A stretch of 64,000 nt of DNA from Agapanthus africanus (GCA_030015575.1 CM057340.1:756345632-756409631), one strand, 5' to 3'; positions 24,387 to 35,339 are shown, counted from the first letter of the stretch. Numbers and translations: made by a program. The notes: generated from the letters alone by a model not told the origin.

Positions 24387-24786
24387 TGTAGGGTGTTTTT
24401 CGTCACCCCATTGAGATGGGAATACGCGCGCGCTTGTCAGACGCATTACAGATTTTCCCTACCTAGGGTAGGCCGGGGTTTATTGATTGTGGGGATCCGA
24501 ATATCCAGCAGCCGCGGACTAAGTTGCAGTTAATTACCCTTCGCTTTTGGATCGAGAGAACCTCCGATTAACGGATCAAACAGGTCATGCGAATTCAATG
24601 TGCAGTGTATGTGTGTTGTGTTTTAAAAGGGGTTTTGGATATATCGGGGGCCCCACAGAGTTTTTTACGGGGGTCCCGCTACCCGGATAGCCGGCTGGGG
24701 GTCAAGGGGGCTAGCAGCCCCCTTGCGGGGTGCGGAGCAGCGCCCCATTAGAAATTTTTTCTAACGGCGGACAGTGTTGTAGAGTA

Positions 24787-24796
<10 letters not shown>

Positions 24797-24848
<52 letters not shown>
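24797..24848. repeat. (TA)n microsatellite in the TAT-like LTR
   Basis: A (TG)n lead-in passes into about 26 TA units. The homologous place in the other LTR carries a short TA run and (CA)n at 54766-54796. Confidence 0.95.
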
Positions 24849-24851
<3 letters not shown>

Positions 24852-24877
24852 GAAAGGGCATCCAAAGAATGCGTGGG

Positions 24878-25135
24878 AGAAAGCGCCAGCGCCTTACGTG
24901 CGCGGCACGCGGGTGCTTGGGCGCCAGCGCTATCGCTTTGGACGCTAGCGCCTCACGTGCCAGGCACGTGGGCGCTCGGGCGCTAGCGCATTGGGCACTA
25001 GCGCCTCACGTGCCAGGCACGTGGGTGCTCGGACGCTAGAGCTTTGGGCGCTAGCGCCTCACTTGTCAGGCACTCAGGCGCTCGCGCTTTAGGCGCTAGC
25101 ACCTCACATGCCAAGCACGTGGGCGCTCGGGCGTT
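24878..25135. repeat. Palindromic cluster GGCGCTAGCGCC / CACGTGCCNGGCACGTG in the LTR
   Basis: Alternating perfect palindromes built from GCGCTAGCGC and CACGTGCC-x-GGCACGTG recur about every 25-60 bases with GCGCTCGGGCGCT spacers. The same cluster is kept at 54467-54730 in the other LTR of the family. Confidence 0.85.
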
Positions 25136-25928
25136 GGGCGGCAAAAGGGGGTTGGTCCCTGCACTGCGAGTTGTACTCCCAGAAAGAAATGCTTATTATT
25201 TTGTGTGTGTGTAGTTTTTTGAGGAGTTAAACTCCTAAGATGTTTTTGGAGCTGATGAAGGGGCTTCTCCTTTGAGCCCTGGATCTTCCCCAAAGTGGGG
25301 TCTTTGGAGATGGGTCTCTTTCTTCCTCCTCTGTTGGCCGGCTCTTGGATAACAAGAGGGGTGAGATTTTAAAAGTCTTTCCTTTTTAAGATCTGATAGA
25401 AGATCCAGGCTTCCCTTTGTGGGTTTTGTGGTGAAAAACTATTTAGTTTTGGAAAAGGAAGAGTAAAAGTCTTGATTTAATTCAAAAGAAAGAGGAAGGT
25501 TTTAGAACCTTGAAGAAAGAGAAAGTGCACAGATCTTGATTTTTTTTTGAGAGAAAAAGATCCTTAGATATTTTCATCATGTTGCCTTATATAGGCTTAC
25601 ACATTTACATATAGCCCCTTGAGCTTTACAAAATGGCATTTTGCCCATCCCATGTCTCATGTGCTATTTCTTTTTGCACATAAGCCATGCGCTTTACAAA
25701 AATTTGGCTTTATGCCCATTTTCTTACATTAATTCATAAAATAAAATAAAAGAAATACACCAAAATTATTTATTACAAAATTTTTATTTTGGCATAGGGG
25801 AGGCCGGCCACTTCATGTTCGGGCTCGACCCGGGTATTGGCCCACTTGACCTGGTCTTGGGCCCACTTGGCTTGGGGTCGTCTTTGATTTTGACTTGGTC
25901 AATCGGGGTGTAAATTTTGACCCTAACA

Positions 25929-25942
25929 AATTGCCCCCCATC
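25929..25942 (-). other. Polypurine tract of the TAT-like element
   Basis: GATGGGGGGCAATT on the minus strand directly abuts the start of the 3' LTR at 25928. This is the expected position for the plus-strand primer of reverse transcription. Confidence 0.75.
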
Positions 25943-26010
25943 AATACATGCACACCACATATGTGGGTTGTGTGCATGAAATTGATGGATCTTCTTTCGC
26001 GCGGAGGTCG

Positions 26011-27030
26011 ATACTGCCATTTTTGCGACGTGTACGGTCGTTGCTGCCCTTTTTGCGACTTGGACGGTCGGTGCTGCCCTTTCAGCGACGTGGACGGTCG
26101 GTGCTGCACTTTTAGCGACTTGGACTGTCGGTTCTGCCCTTTTTGCGACTTGGACGGTCGGTGCTGCCCTTTTTGCGACTTGGACGGTCGGCTCTGCCCT
26201 TTTAGCGACGTGGACGGTCGGTGCTGCCCTTTTAGCGACTTGGACGGCCGGTACTGCCCTTTTTGCGACTTGGACGGTCGGTGCTGCCCTTTTAGCGACT
26301 TGGACAGTCGGTTCTTCCCTTTTTGCGACTTGGACGGCCGGTGCTGCCCTTTTTGCTACTTGGACGGTCGGTGCTGCCCTTTTTGCGACTTGGACGGTCG
26401 GTGCTGCCATTTTAGCGACTTGGACGGCCGGCTCTGCCCTTTTTGCGACTTGGACGGCCGGTGCTGCCCTTTTTGCGACTTGAACGGTCGGCTCTGCCCT
26501 TTTTGCGACTTGGACGGTCGGTTCTGCCCTTTTAGCGACGTGGACGGTCGGTTCTGCCCTTTTAGCGATGTAGACGGTCGGTGCTGCCCTTTTTACGACC
26601 TGGACGGTCGGTGTTGGCCTTTTAGAGACTTGGAGGGTCGGTGCTGCCCTTTTTAAGACTTGGAGGGTCAGTTCTGCCCTTTTTGCGACTTGGACGATCG
26701 GTTCTGCCCTTTTAGGGACGTGGACGGTCGGTTCTGCCCTTTTAGCGACGTGGACGGTCGGTTCTGCCCTTTTAGTGACGTGGACGGTCGGTTCTGCCCT
26801 TTTAGCGACGTGGACGGTCGGTTCTGCCCTTTTAACGACGTGTACGGTCGGTGTCGCCCTTTTAGCGACGTGGACGGTCGGTGCTGCCCTTTTTGCGACG
26901 TGGACGGTCGGTGCTGCCCTTTTACCGACGTGGACGGTCGGTGCCGCCCTTTTAGCGACCTGGACGGTCGGTACTGCTCTTTTAGCGACCTGGACGGTCG
27001 GTGCTGCTCTTTTAGCGACCTGGACAGTCG
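26011..27030. repeat. 30-bp minisatellite, exactly 34 units without indels
   Basis: Consensus close to GTGCTGCCCTTTT(T/A)GCGAC then (T/G)TGGACGGTCG. All 34 units keep the same 30-base register across 1020 bases; differences are substitutions only. Two unit types alternate (TTTTGCGACT and TTTAGCGACG). Each unit has a near-palindrome CGACxTGGACGGTCG. Because 30 is divisible by three, long open frames appear on both strands (10-residue periodicity); these are composition artefacts, not genes. The array sits in the 3' spacer of the TAT-like element, a place known to generate tandem repeats in this lineage. Confidence 0.97.
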
Positions 27031-27149
27031 GTGCTGGATTTGACTTGCTCCGCTTCTCGCGGTGTCAGGGATGAAGTTGGCTTGTTTCCGAGGTGGAGTT
27101 TGATTATTCCAGGGAGGTCATTGGTTGTTTTGCTGACTTGATATGATTC

Positions 27150-27600
27150 GTGTTGACATCAGCATCGCTATACTGGAATATGGTACCATGAGCGAATCAT
27201 CATCTGCCATAACAAGATTTGGGGATTTGGGTTTTGGTTTGGTTTCAGCATCGCTGCACTGGAATATGGTACCAGCAGTGAATCATCATTTGCCATGAGG
27301 AGATTTCCTTCGTTCCCGATTTAACGACTTAAGGGTCATCTGTTCCCAGTTTAACGACTTAGAGGTCATCTATTCCCAGTTTAAAGACTTAGGGGTCTAT
27401 TAGATTGGAGTTTGGAGTTTTGGGGTTTTGGTAGGCATCAACGTTGCTAACACTGAAGCACATGTGCCAGGAGCAATTCATTATTTGCCTCGGGAGGACT
27501 TGGGATTTGGGTTTTTGGTCGGCATCAGCACCACTAACACTGAAGCGAAATGCCAGGAGCGACTCATCATTTGCCGTTGCCCGTTGGGGAGAGATGACTC
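27150..27600. repeat. Degenerate repeat blocks in the 3' spacer
   Basis: Four related blocks, each with CATCAGC(A/G)..GCTxxACTG, a CAGGAGC/CATGAGC word and TCATCATTTGCC, begin near 27160, 27245, 27436 and 27522. Between them, at 27312-27401, three 30-bp units TTCCCAGTTTAACGACTTAG follow one another exactly. A homologous block lies in opposite orientation at about 34768-34845. Confidence 0.7.
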
Positions 27601-28229
27601 AGGAGACAGGTTTAAATCCCTATCACCTAAGGCTTTTCAATTTTATGAGCCGTAAGGGTCCCATAAAAGCATTTTCTCCCTACGAGTCGAGGGGATCTCG
27701 CAGGTGTATGTTCTTCTTAGGAATCGTAGGGATTCCTAAGTGTGTTGCTCCTTTGTGAGTCATAAGGATCTCACGCAGGGATTTTCTCCTCACAAGGTCG
27801 AGAGGACTTTGCGAGTGTATTTTATCTCTTTTCACGAGTTTGCGCCCTTTCGAGTTTTCACATACTTGCCGGTAGTCCTGCTGTTTTTACTCACAGAACC
27901 CTTTCGGGTTTTCATCCGTGCCCGTTTTGCTTGTGGACATACCTTTTTTTTTGTCGCTGGTTGGACTTTAAATGTGGTCACACCGGCAGGAGTTGGGAGA
28001 GATATGGGTCGTTTATGCCCGTGAATTGTATACGGTTTTGCAGGATGTATGATTCATACCGTAGGGCCGTGCTCAATTCGCCTGCGGCTTGGAGCATTCA
28101 CGCTTAATATTTATTGAGATATCGGCCATTGATGTGTGGCATGGGCCTTTCTCCCTCAGCACTTATTAGTTGGTAGGATCCTCCGTCGAACACTTTCTCG
28201 ATGATGTATGGTCCTTCTCAGTTTGGCTC
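27601..28229 (-). other. Conserved TAT spacer downstream of the integrase
   Basis: The part 27620-27830 is matched in inverse orientation at 36290-36500 (GGTCCCATAAA, CTACGAGTCGAGGGGATC, TTAGGAATC words). The part 28017-28072 contains the module with GTATACAAT that recurs at 35063-35109 and 44548-44595. No coding capacity was recognised. Confidence 0.65.
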
Positions 28230-29165
28230 TTATTTTCCCTTGGCATGTCGATTGGGGATGATCGGTCTTTTGAGGACCAACACCAATTCGCCTTTCTTGA
28301 AAGCGCGGAGACGAGTCATCTTGTCATAGGCTCGTGACATTTGGGCTCGGTACAGCTCCAGATTTTGCTGTATTGCAAGGCTCTTTTCTTCGAGGGCGTC
28401 GAGCTCTTCGAGCCGAAGGAGCACGTTTTCCTCTTCGGTCAACTCGTGCTGAATGACCATTCTTAAACTTGGAACTTCGACTTCGAGGGGGAGGATCGCC
28501 TCTACTCCGAAGAGCAATGAGTACGGAGTGGACTGAGTTGGAGTACGGTGCGTGGCACGATATACCCACAACGCCTCGTGAAGCTTGAGATTCCAGTCTC
28601 TCTTGTTGGCTGAAGCATTTTTTCTCAAGAGCTTGCATAGAGTCTTATTGAAGGCTTCGGCTAGCCCATTGGCTCTTAGATTATAGATGGAGGAATATCT
28701 CCAGTCTATCTTGTGCTGAGTAGCGAACCTTGAGATTTTGAATCTCTTAAAAGAAGACCCGTTGTCAGAAATGATTCTTCTTGGTGTACCGAAACGATAT
28801 AAAATATTATGCTGGAAGAATGTCAGAATATTTTCTGTCTTGACTTCTTTTAGCGGGATAGCTTCAGCCCATCTGGAGAAATAGTCAGTTGCGGCCAATA
28901 TGAACCGATGGCCTCTGGATGACGGAGGATCAATTGGGCCAACTATGTCGGTTCCCTAGACTTCGAAGGGCTACGACGCCACCGTAGGATGCAACGGATT
29001 GTGATGCTTATGAATGAAATCACCGTGAATTTGGCAGATATGACATTTATTTGCATGCTCTCCGTAATCCCATATCATGGTGGCCCAGTAATACCCAAGC
29101 CGTTTAATTTGAAGTCGCATCTTGGGGCCAGACTGGTGAGCACCGCAAACGCTCGAGTACACTTT
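28230..29165 (-). pseudogene. Ty3/gypsy integrase (zinc-binding plus catalytic core), interrupted
   Basis: One minus-strand frame covers the H2C2 finger (CGAHQSG near 29145, CHICQIHGDF near 29040) and then the retroviral integrase core: TDYFSRWAEAIPL (first Asp), IISDNGSSF (second Asp) and NGLAEAFNKTL (Glu). A C-terminal part with YDKMTRLRAFKKGELVL follows, and the frame ends at 28230. The enzyme would insert element cDNA into the genome. Two in-frame TAG codons, at 28971-28973 and about 30 bases further on, sit where family members usually have Trp, so the product is broken. The 5' edge is truncated before the finger is complete. Confidence 0.88.
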
Positions 29166-32100
29166 TCGACACCCTATAATTTATATTTTGATTGTAGATG
29201 TATCGAACATGTTTTAATAACCACCACATCAACAATCTATGTGTCTAAACTCATAATTTTTTGTAACCTTAGTTTGGTTATGCTAAATTGATAGTTTTTT
29301 TCGCCCGTGCGCTTTCTTGTGTGTGTGAACAAAACAAATCACGTATCCTAATGAATCATATTGTCAAATTATGAAAAATCATGAATCCATGAATCCAACC
29401 GGTGTTGTGTCTTATATGTGTATCCGAATTCGTGCTACTTAGCTAAGTTAGCTTAGAGAAAGAGAAATCATGCGGCAATCAATATATTGATGCTTTTCTT
29501 TTGGCGTACTTGACCTAGATGTGTCCAGAGCGCCTTTACTGCATAGCAAGAGGAGCAACTACTGTTTTGTTTATAAAGTAGAGGATTGCGCCCTTGGAAA
29601 TTAAAAGTAGCCTCCCTTTAGATATTCTTAAGCTAGTTTATGAAACCTCTACTTTCAAATATATATGCAAGGGGTTTACTGTCGCCTCGTGCTAAAAATC
29701 CTTGTGATCAGCCATTTACTTGTCAAAACGAAATCTTTCTCGCCCCCCTCTCTCTGTGTGTGTATGTGCGTGTGTGTCCGCCTATGTTTGTACATGCACG
29801 TTTGTGTGTGTTAGCACTTGTGGATAGATGCGTGCACACACGTGCATGCCCCCATATTTACATATGGCTTCATGCACAGTGTCAGCTTAGTTGATGCTTG
29901 CATGTATACATGTGCATCATGCTACACATGATTTTTTTGTCAGCTAAACATGACCGGCTGATGCCTGCAGTCATTGTATCTATGTACACCTACTAGCTAT
30001 TCCCTGTTCATGAGATCTCATATGAGCTTTATCTTTATCCTGAAAGAATTTTTCCAATTATCTTTAGTTTCCAATAGTCTAAGTTAGCATAACATTATAG
30101 AAATTCATTGTGCTAACATTACATATTATAATTTTGTTAGTTTGCTCATAATAACTCCTCTTCTTGCAGTTATTTCTATAAGTTTGGAATTCAGCTTGAT
30201 GAAAGTCTCCATGCAAAGATGAATCGCTAAGGTTTGTCCATGTTGAATTTTCTTTAAATAAATACTTTGCATTATTAAATTTGGTCGAAATAATAGGAAG
30301 AGTAAATCTCTTAATTTATTTAATCAAATTAACTGATTTGGTTTTATAGAGTCTTCACTTGTTTGCATGTTAGTCTTCACTTGTTTGCATGTTAGTGTCA
30401 GGCTATATCATAATGACGGTACTTGGTCGATTGCTTGACATGAATGTTTGGACTATTAGGGATTTGAACAATAACAGGAACTTTAACACTCATGTTAAAA
30501 CATTTTGTGAATAGATCTATGATAGGAATTCACCTTGCCGCCTTCATAGAAAGGGGACAGTGCCGCCTATTAATTAGGGGTACCGTTTTAGCTTTTTTTT
30601 TAGTTGTGAAGTTTCATTTTTATTTTTAATTAAATTCGGATTGGGTATATCTTGATGGTTTGCTTCTTAAATATATGGTTCATGCATATTTAAAGGCACG
30701 ACAAACTCTATTTGGTAGATGATGATTTTCCAACCTGTGTTCTGATATACAACACATTATACATGGGCATTACAACTACGTTTAAGTTAGAACGTTATTT
30801 TATGCATAAACAATATAGAATGATCAAACATCTCATCTCATCTCATCTCTCTCTCTCTCAGCGTGTGTGCATGGGCACCCGCTTGCTCCGTGGTGTGTGT
30901 GCGCGCGCACGCGTGCATGAGTACCTCCGTATGCGCATGTGCACACATATACTGATATTCAGGGTCTCTTTTGAAGCGGATTAAGCTTAGTTGATAATTG
31001 CATGCGTACATGCATATATAGCATGCTTCACAAGGATCTTGTGGCCATTAAAACATGTCTGGGTTATTGATTGCATCCATCATATCCATCTACACCTAGC
31101 CTTACAATCGGAGAACTCCTAACTAGCTACTTCCTGTTTATGGTTAGTATTAACGAGACTCTAAGAACTCTTGTTAATTCTTTGAGCTTACCCATGATCA
31201 AACTCCATCACGAGGAAACAAAAGGTTTCATATTCAAGAGACTTGTTAATTAAGGGATCCCCTTTTATCGGAGTTTCGACTACGGTTTTATATCTCGTCC
31301 AATAACGATCTAAGATGTCTGATGTCGATCCAAAATTAATTGTCCGATACATCTAGATTTTAGACCTTTATAGCTACTAGTTTACCAATTGATCAATGGG
31401 GCTTTGATATTAAATTCACTAATGGTTTTGACATCATTAATTACTAAAAACGTCAGAGTTTATAGTTACATGAATAACATATTTTAAAATCACCGTAGAC
31501 GGAACTAATTACTACAAGATATATCAAATTAGTTTAATTTATTTAACCATTTAAAATTTTATTGATTGTTAGAGATTTGTTTAGTCAAAGAACCAAGTAT
31601 CCGGTATTTGGATTCGACAACAACAACAACAACAACTGAGCCTTTTATCCCAAGTATATGCGGTATTTGGATTCCAATCTGCAAATATGATTGTTTGATA
31701 CCAGTATCGGTACTGAAATTTTAAATCATGTTTTAACCAAATTAAGCTTTTATTGACCTTGGAATGCGTATATCTTGATGGCTTGATTTCTCATGTAGAT
31801 AATCGGTTCTTACTTATTTAAAGTCTAAATAGACTGATACGAAATGGTTTCCTATCCCTTCTCCCATCGATATAAACTTACCAAGGTAATATTTAGGCAT
31901 TCCAATTAAGCTCAAGTTAGAATATTATTATGTTTGGACAATATAGGATGATCGAACATTTGTAGTGATTCATGTCTCTGACTATTCCTGATATAAGTTA
32001 CCCAATTTAGAAAATCCTCATCAGTAAGAGTTTCAGGTGATATTTAAACCCTTGAATGGGATAGCTACTCAAGCATTAAAACTGGTCATGAACACAATTA

Positions 32101-32524
32101 ACTACTCTTGACTACATAAGCTGAGTGAGAAGTTAACTAAATTTAAATGCAAATTTTAGATATAAACCGACAAGTGAGTGCTTGAAATGTCTGAACAAAG
32201 TAAATTGATTATAGATGTTCAACTATTGCTATGTCGTTACATACCCTGCTGCAGCGGCTGATCTCTAATGGATCTTGAAATGTTTTTTTGCAATTGTATC
32301 GAATTCGATCTACAAATCAAAGTTGTCTCAGATATATTTTTCAAACATTAAAATATTCAAGTAGATTAGGGGTAATAACATACATTTCGGATTTCATCCA
32401 TCGTAAACAATATGATTGGAAAGCTGTCAAGCATCCTTCAATCGATCCATATCCAATCTGAAAAGACAATTTTTGAGTCAAACCAAGTTAAAAGTAAATT
32501 CTTAAAGGGGTTTTCCCATATGTT
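29166..32524. other. Spacer between TAT-like fragment and hAT-like MITE, with imperfect 1.1-kb duplication
   Basis: AT-rich. Similar segments occur about 1.1 kb apart: 29740-30060 against 30845-31160 (CT/TG microsatellite, CTTAGTTGAT..TGCATG..TACATG, CTAACTAGCTA..CCTGTT), and 30640-30830 against 31765-31960 (GTATATCTTGATGG, CAATATAGxATGATC.AACAT). No gene was recognised. Confidence 0.45.
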
Positions 32525-32979
32525 CAAGGTTCGAGGTTTCGGACGAAACCACCGATATGTGGTGGTTTCGTATCGGTTTCGGTGGAGACTGATACGCAAC
32601 TAACCGAGACCGATACGAAAACAACCATACAATATTGTTTCGGTCAAAATCTTTAAAAACTTATTTTTATACCATTTTTACTATCGATCATTGTAGGCAT
32701 TCGTTAGAAAACAACAAAAAAGTGAACCCAAACCTTACAGTAATGCTTATCTAAGTACACTTTTCAATATATTTTGCATCATGGCTAGATTTTTAAATAC
32801 TGGGATCATTGTCTTGTAATATAGAAGTATAAATTTAAGTATTTAATATATCTACACTTATATATGTTGTATTACCGTCGAAATCAAAACCCGAACCGAG
32901 ATTAGTGAAACTAGCCGAAACCCAGCGAAACTAATAAAATCATGAAAGACCGAAACCGGAACCGAATTCTCGAACCTTG
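32525..32979. mobile_element. hAT-like MITE, shorter relative of the copy at 16006
   Basis: Starts CAAGGTTCGAG and ends CTCGAACCTTG, a perfect 11-bp inverted pair. It shares with the other copy the subterminal GAAACCACCGATA, AATATATTTTGCAT and ATTGTCTTGTAATAT regions. No convincing 8-bp target duplication is left. It is 455 bp against 682 bp; part of the difference lies in the interior. Confidence 0.8.
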
Positions 32980-33687
32980 ATGTCACCCCAAAACATAGTT
33001 AATTTTATATTTCATCCTCAAAAGTTTGAAATTTGATATTTCTCCCCCGAAAGTTTTACATTACCCAAAATAGCCCCCTTGATTACTTTTACTCAACATT
33101 TGTTAAAAATATACGATTAGTGGAGTTTAGAACTGTTAAGAAGGTTAGTAAATGACAAATATGCCCTCCAAAAGTTTTCTTTTTCCCCATGTAATCATAA
33201 GTTGCAGTTTGAATTAGGATTTATCGCAATTCCAAAATTGAGGGTTTTCTTGAGGGCTGAAATTAGAGCAAATCTTTTCCACATAGAACTTGTCCCTTTA
33301 AATAGATAGAATTGTGCACCTTTCTAGCAAACGGGATTGTAAGGATTTCCTAAAAGATCTGAAGGGTTTGCCCAATGATCTAGGGTTAATGGGTTAATGA
33401 GATGAGAAAGAAGCTATGACAAGTCTTTATAGAAGAGAGTGAGTTGTTTGAATGGACACTGAATATAGGATGGAACAAAAGTCTCAACTTTTTACTTCGT
33501 AACATTAGTGAAAAATTCTAACGCGAGTTAAATTTTGACAAGAAATGACATATCATGCGTATTTATCTTGCGGGGGGGGAGGGATTTGAAATTCCAAACT
33601 TTTGGGGTGAAATATGGTAATACCTAAGTTTTGGGGTGACGTATGAAAAAAACCCAGTTTAAAAAAATGGCTGCACTGTTTAGTTAC
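32980..33687. other. Spacer left of the CCR4 fragment
   Basis: AT-rich. A phrase beginning TCACCCCAAAAC (32985) reappears inverted near 33612-33640 (GTTTTGGGGTGA), so 32985-33650 may be a further TIR-like unit, which was not delimited. No additional CCR4 exon was found here. Confidence 0.4.
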
Positions 33688-34091
33688 CTTGGGTTTGTAA
33701 TGAACCTCAAAATTTTGATTAACAAGATGAGTTGCTATATATTGTGCAAAGTCTGATTCAACCTGCACATTAAAAGAACACTCAATACAAAATTTGCACC
33801 TATTCAATCAATACCAGAGGAAAAAACGTCCATGTATGATTATTTTTATTTATTATTTTTTACCTCTTGAAGGCAAATTATGTGCGGGTCATAATTAACA
33901 ATCTCATTGAACAAATGTTGTTTTCGTATCTCCCATTTTGGCCAGTTCCCTTTGCTTCTCTTGGCATAAGTATTGGCCAATGTGTCATATGTTAGTACGC
34001 GAAAATGCTTAACAGCCTTTTTAGATTGACACTTATCTGGAATGCCAATCATCCGCCGGATAGGAGGTGACATATAACTTTGAATCGCCAT
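33688..34091 (-). pseudogene. CCR4-type deadenylase (EEP domain) N-terminal fragment, two exons
   Basis: Exon 33864-34091 starts with ATG and reads ..FRVLTYDTLANTYAK..WEIRKQHLFNEIVNYDPHIICLQE. Exon 33688-33762 continues in phase with VESDFAQYIATHLVNQNFEVHYK. This is the beginning of an endonuclease/exonuclease/phosphatase domain of CCR4 proteins, which shorten mRNA poly(A) tails; LQE holds the metal-binding Glu. Splice sites (GTAAAA donor, GTGCAG acceptor, GTAACT donor) are intact and there is no stop. The remaining roughly 200 residues of the domain, with the catalytic His and Asp residues, are absent downstream. Full-length plant CCR4 proteins also have long N-termini not seen here. It is either a truncated duplicate or a transposon-captured piece. 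Confidence 0.72.
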
Positions 34092-34677
34092 TTTATTTCC
34101 TCTGTGACAAACAAAAAATGGTAATCAATATGATGAATAAAATTCCAAATTTAATGTACATAAGAATGTTCTATACTCAAAATAATCTAGCGATACATGT
34201 TTTTTTTGACTCTTGGGGTTTATCTGTGCTTTATTGTTGAACATAATTTCCAATATAAATATAATTTTTCTTACATACTTCTCGATAGCTACTCATTTTG
34301 GATTTCGACAAGTTTTACTCTCGTCACTAATTTAAATTTTAGTACGTTAAGTCGACAGTCGGTGAAACGATTTGTTTAATTGTTGTGAACCTCAACTTCA
34401 TAGCGGTCCCACTTTTTTAGGGAAAAAGACTGAATAATGATGGTGATTATTTTCCAACTATATAGCTAAAATGGTTTGTGTATTTCGAATGTACTAATAA
34501 TCTGTTGTAATTTATGTTTAGGATTCAGTTTGCCTGGTCTTGTTTCTGCTTCATATACACCTAATATTCTTACCACTGAGACCAAAAGATGGCTACTGTG
34601 CGAGCTGTCTGCTGAATTGTTCGCTGATACTTTACAAAAGAAAACTGAGAAGAGGCGGAGATTGTTACATGTGTCTA
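34092..34677. other. Spacer right of the CCR4 fragment
   Basis: A plus-strand stretch at 34512-34670 follows a TTTAG acceptor-like site and stays open (within an open frame spanning 34476-34781), but its translation matches nothing I know. Confidence 0.3.
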
Positions 34678-34869
34678 TCTTTATGGGACCCTTACGGCTC
34701 ATGAAATCAAAATCCTTAGTCGACAGGATCTTAACCCTGTTTGCTAAGCCACCTTTGTTCGATATCGACAAAGGCAAATGATGATTCGCTCATGATAATA
34801 TTCCAGTTGTAGCGGCGTTGATGCAGAAATCGGTGTCTAATTCCAAGCTTGCAGCAAAGAAACTAGCGA

Positions 34870-35109
34870 GCTACACATGAATGCAAAATAGCCGAAATGA
34901 TGGGGCAACTTGCAACAAAATCACCAAGTAAAAATGTATGCATGCAAAATAGCCGAAATGATTGGGCAACTCGCAATAAAAAACAGCGAGTAAAAATAAA
35001 AAAAATAGCCGAAATGATTGGGCACCGCGAAATGAAATAAAAAAAAATGAAAATGAAATTTATGCCCTATAGGTAATATCGCATCAATCCCTGTATACAA
35101 TCCAGGGGC
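34870..35109 (+). repeat. AGCCGAAATGAT triple repeat and conserved GTATACAAT module
   Basis: AAATAGCCGAAATGATTGGGCA recurs three times (about 34887, 34948, 35007), each followed by a C(A/G)CGAxxAAAAT run. The module 35063-35109 (GCCCTATAGG..GTATACAATCCAGGGGC) is shared with 28017-28072 and 44548-44595. Confidence 0.75.
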
Positions 35110-35339
35110 GCAAACAAAAAGAGAATCACACCTTTCCTCCCCAGACTTCATCAGAAAAAGAAGCCAAATCTCAACGATTCACAGATAGCCTGGAGATCAT
35201 CTCAACATTCGTCTCATTACAACAGACGCGACATCAAACAAAGCGGAACCTCGGCAACTCCCAGTTCCATGACTCGGCGGTGCACAGATGACCGAGAGTC
35301 AAATCCCGACTCCGTGAAATGCGGATAAAGTCAAAAAAT
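35110..35339. other. Spacer before the higher-order array
   Basis: Unique sequence with ATGACTCGGCGG and TCCGTGAAATGCGGATAA words. The latter is repeated just after the array at about 36249-36268, so it frames the array. Confidence 0.5.

Larger units (their letters stand above)
24387..25928 (-). repeat. 3' LTR of the TAT-like element, 1542 bp
   Basis: Ends TGTTAGGGTC (25928) to ACACCCTACA (24387) on the minus strand. It is the inverted homologue of the LTR at 53686-55195 (shared ends, TTTTCGTCACCCCATTGAGATGG, CAGCCGCGGACTAA, and the block around 25755-25925). A TATATAAG promoter word on the minus strand lies at about 25588-25594. Confidence 0.85.
24387..29165 (-). mobile_element. TAT-like Ty3/gypsy retrotransposon, 3' half (3' LTR to integrase), truncated
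   Basis: In element order from high to low coordinates: integrase (29165-28230), a conserved spacer module (about 28072-28017), repeat blocks, a 30-bp minisatellite (27030-26011), a polypurine tract (25942-25929) and the 3' LTR (25928-24387). A long repeat-rich spacer between integrase and 3' LTR is characteristic of plant TAT-lineage gypsy elements (Ogre, Retand, Grande types). Reverse transcriptase and everything 5' of it are absent; homology stops abruptly at about 29165. The element appears inserted into the copia internal region on its left. Confidence 0.8.

Noticed and set aside
25784..26656. Open frames of 208 and 253 codons across the minisatellite, with 10-residue repeats
   Set aside because: They exist on both strands and in several frames only because the unit is 30 bases. 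There is no start context, domain or splice support.
26011..27030. Regular 30-bp units resembling a CRISPR array
   Set aside because: There are no unique spacers between repeats, the units are contiguous, and the context is a plant retrotransposon.
32517..32987. 8-bp target duplication around the second hAT-like MITE
   Set aside because: The flanks CATATGTT and ATGTCACC do not match.
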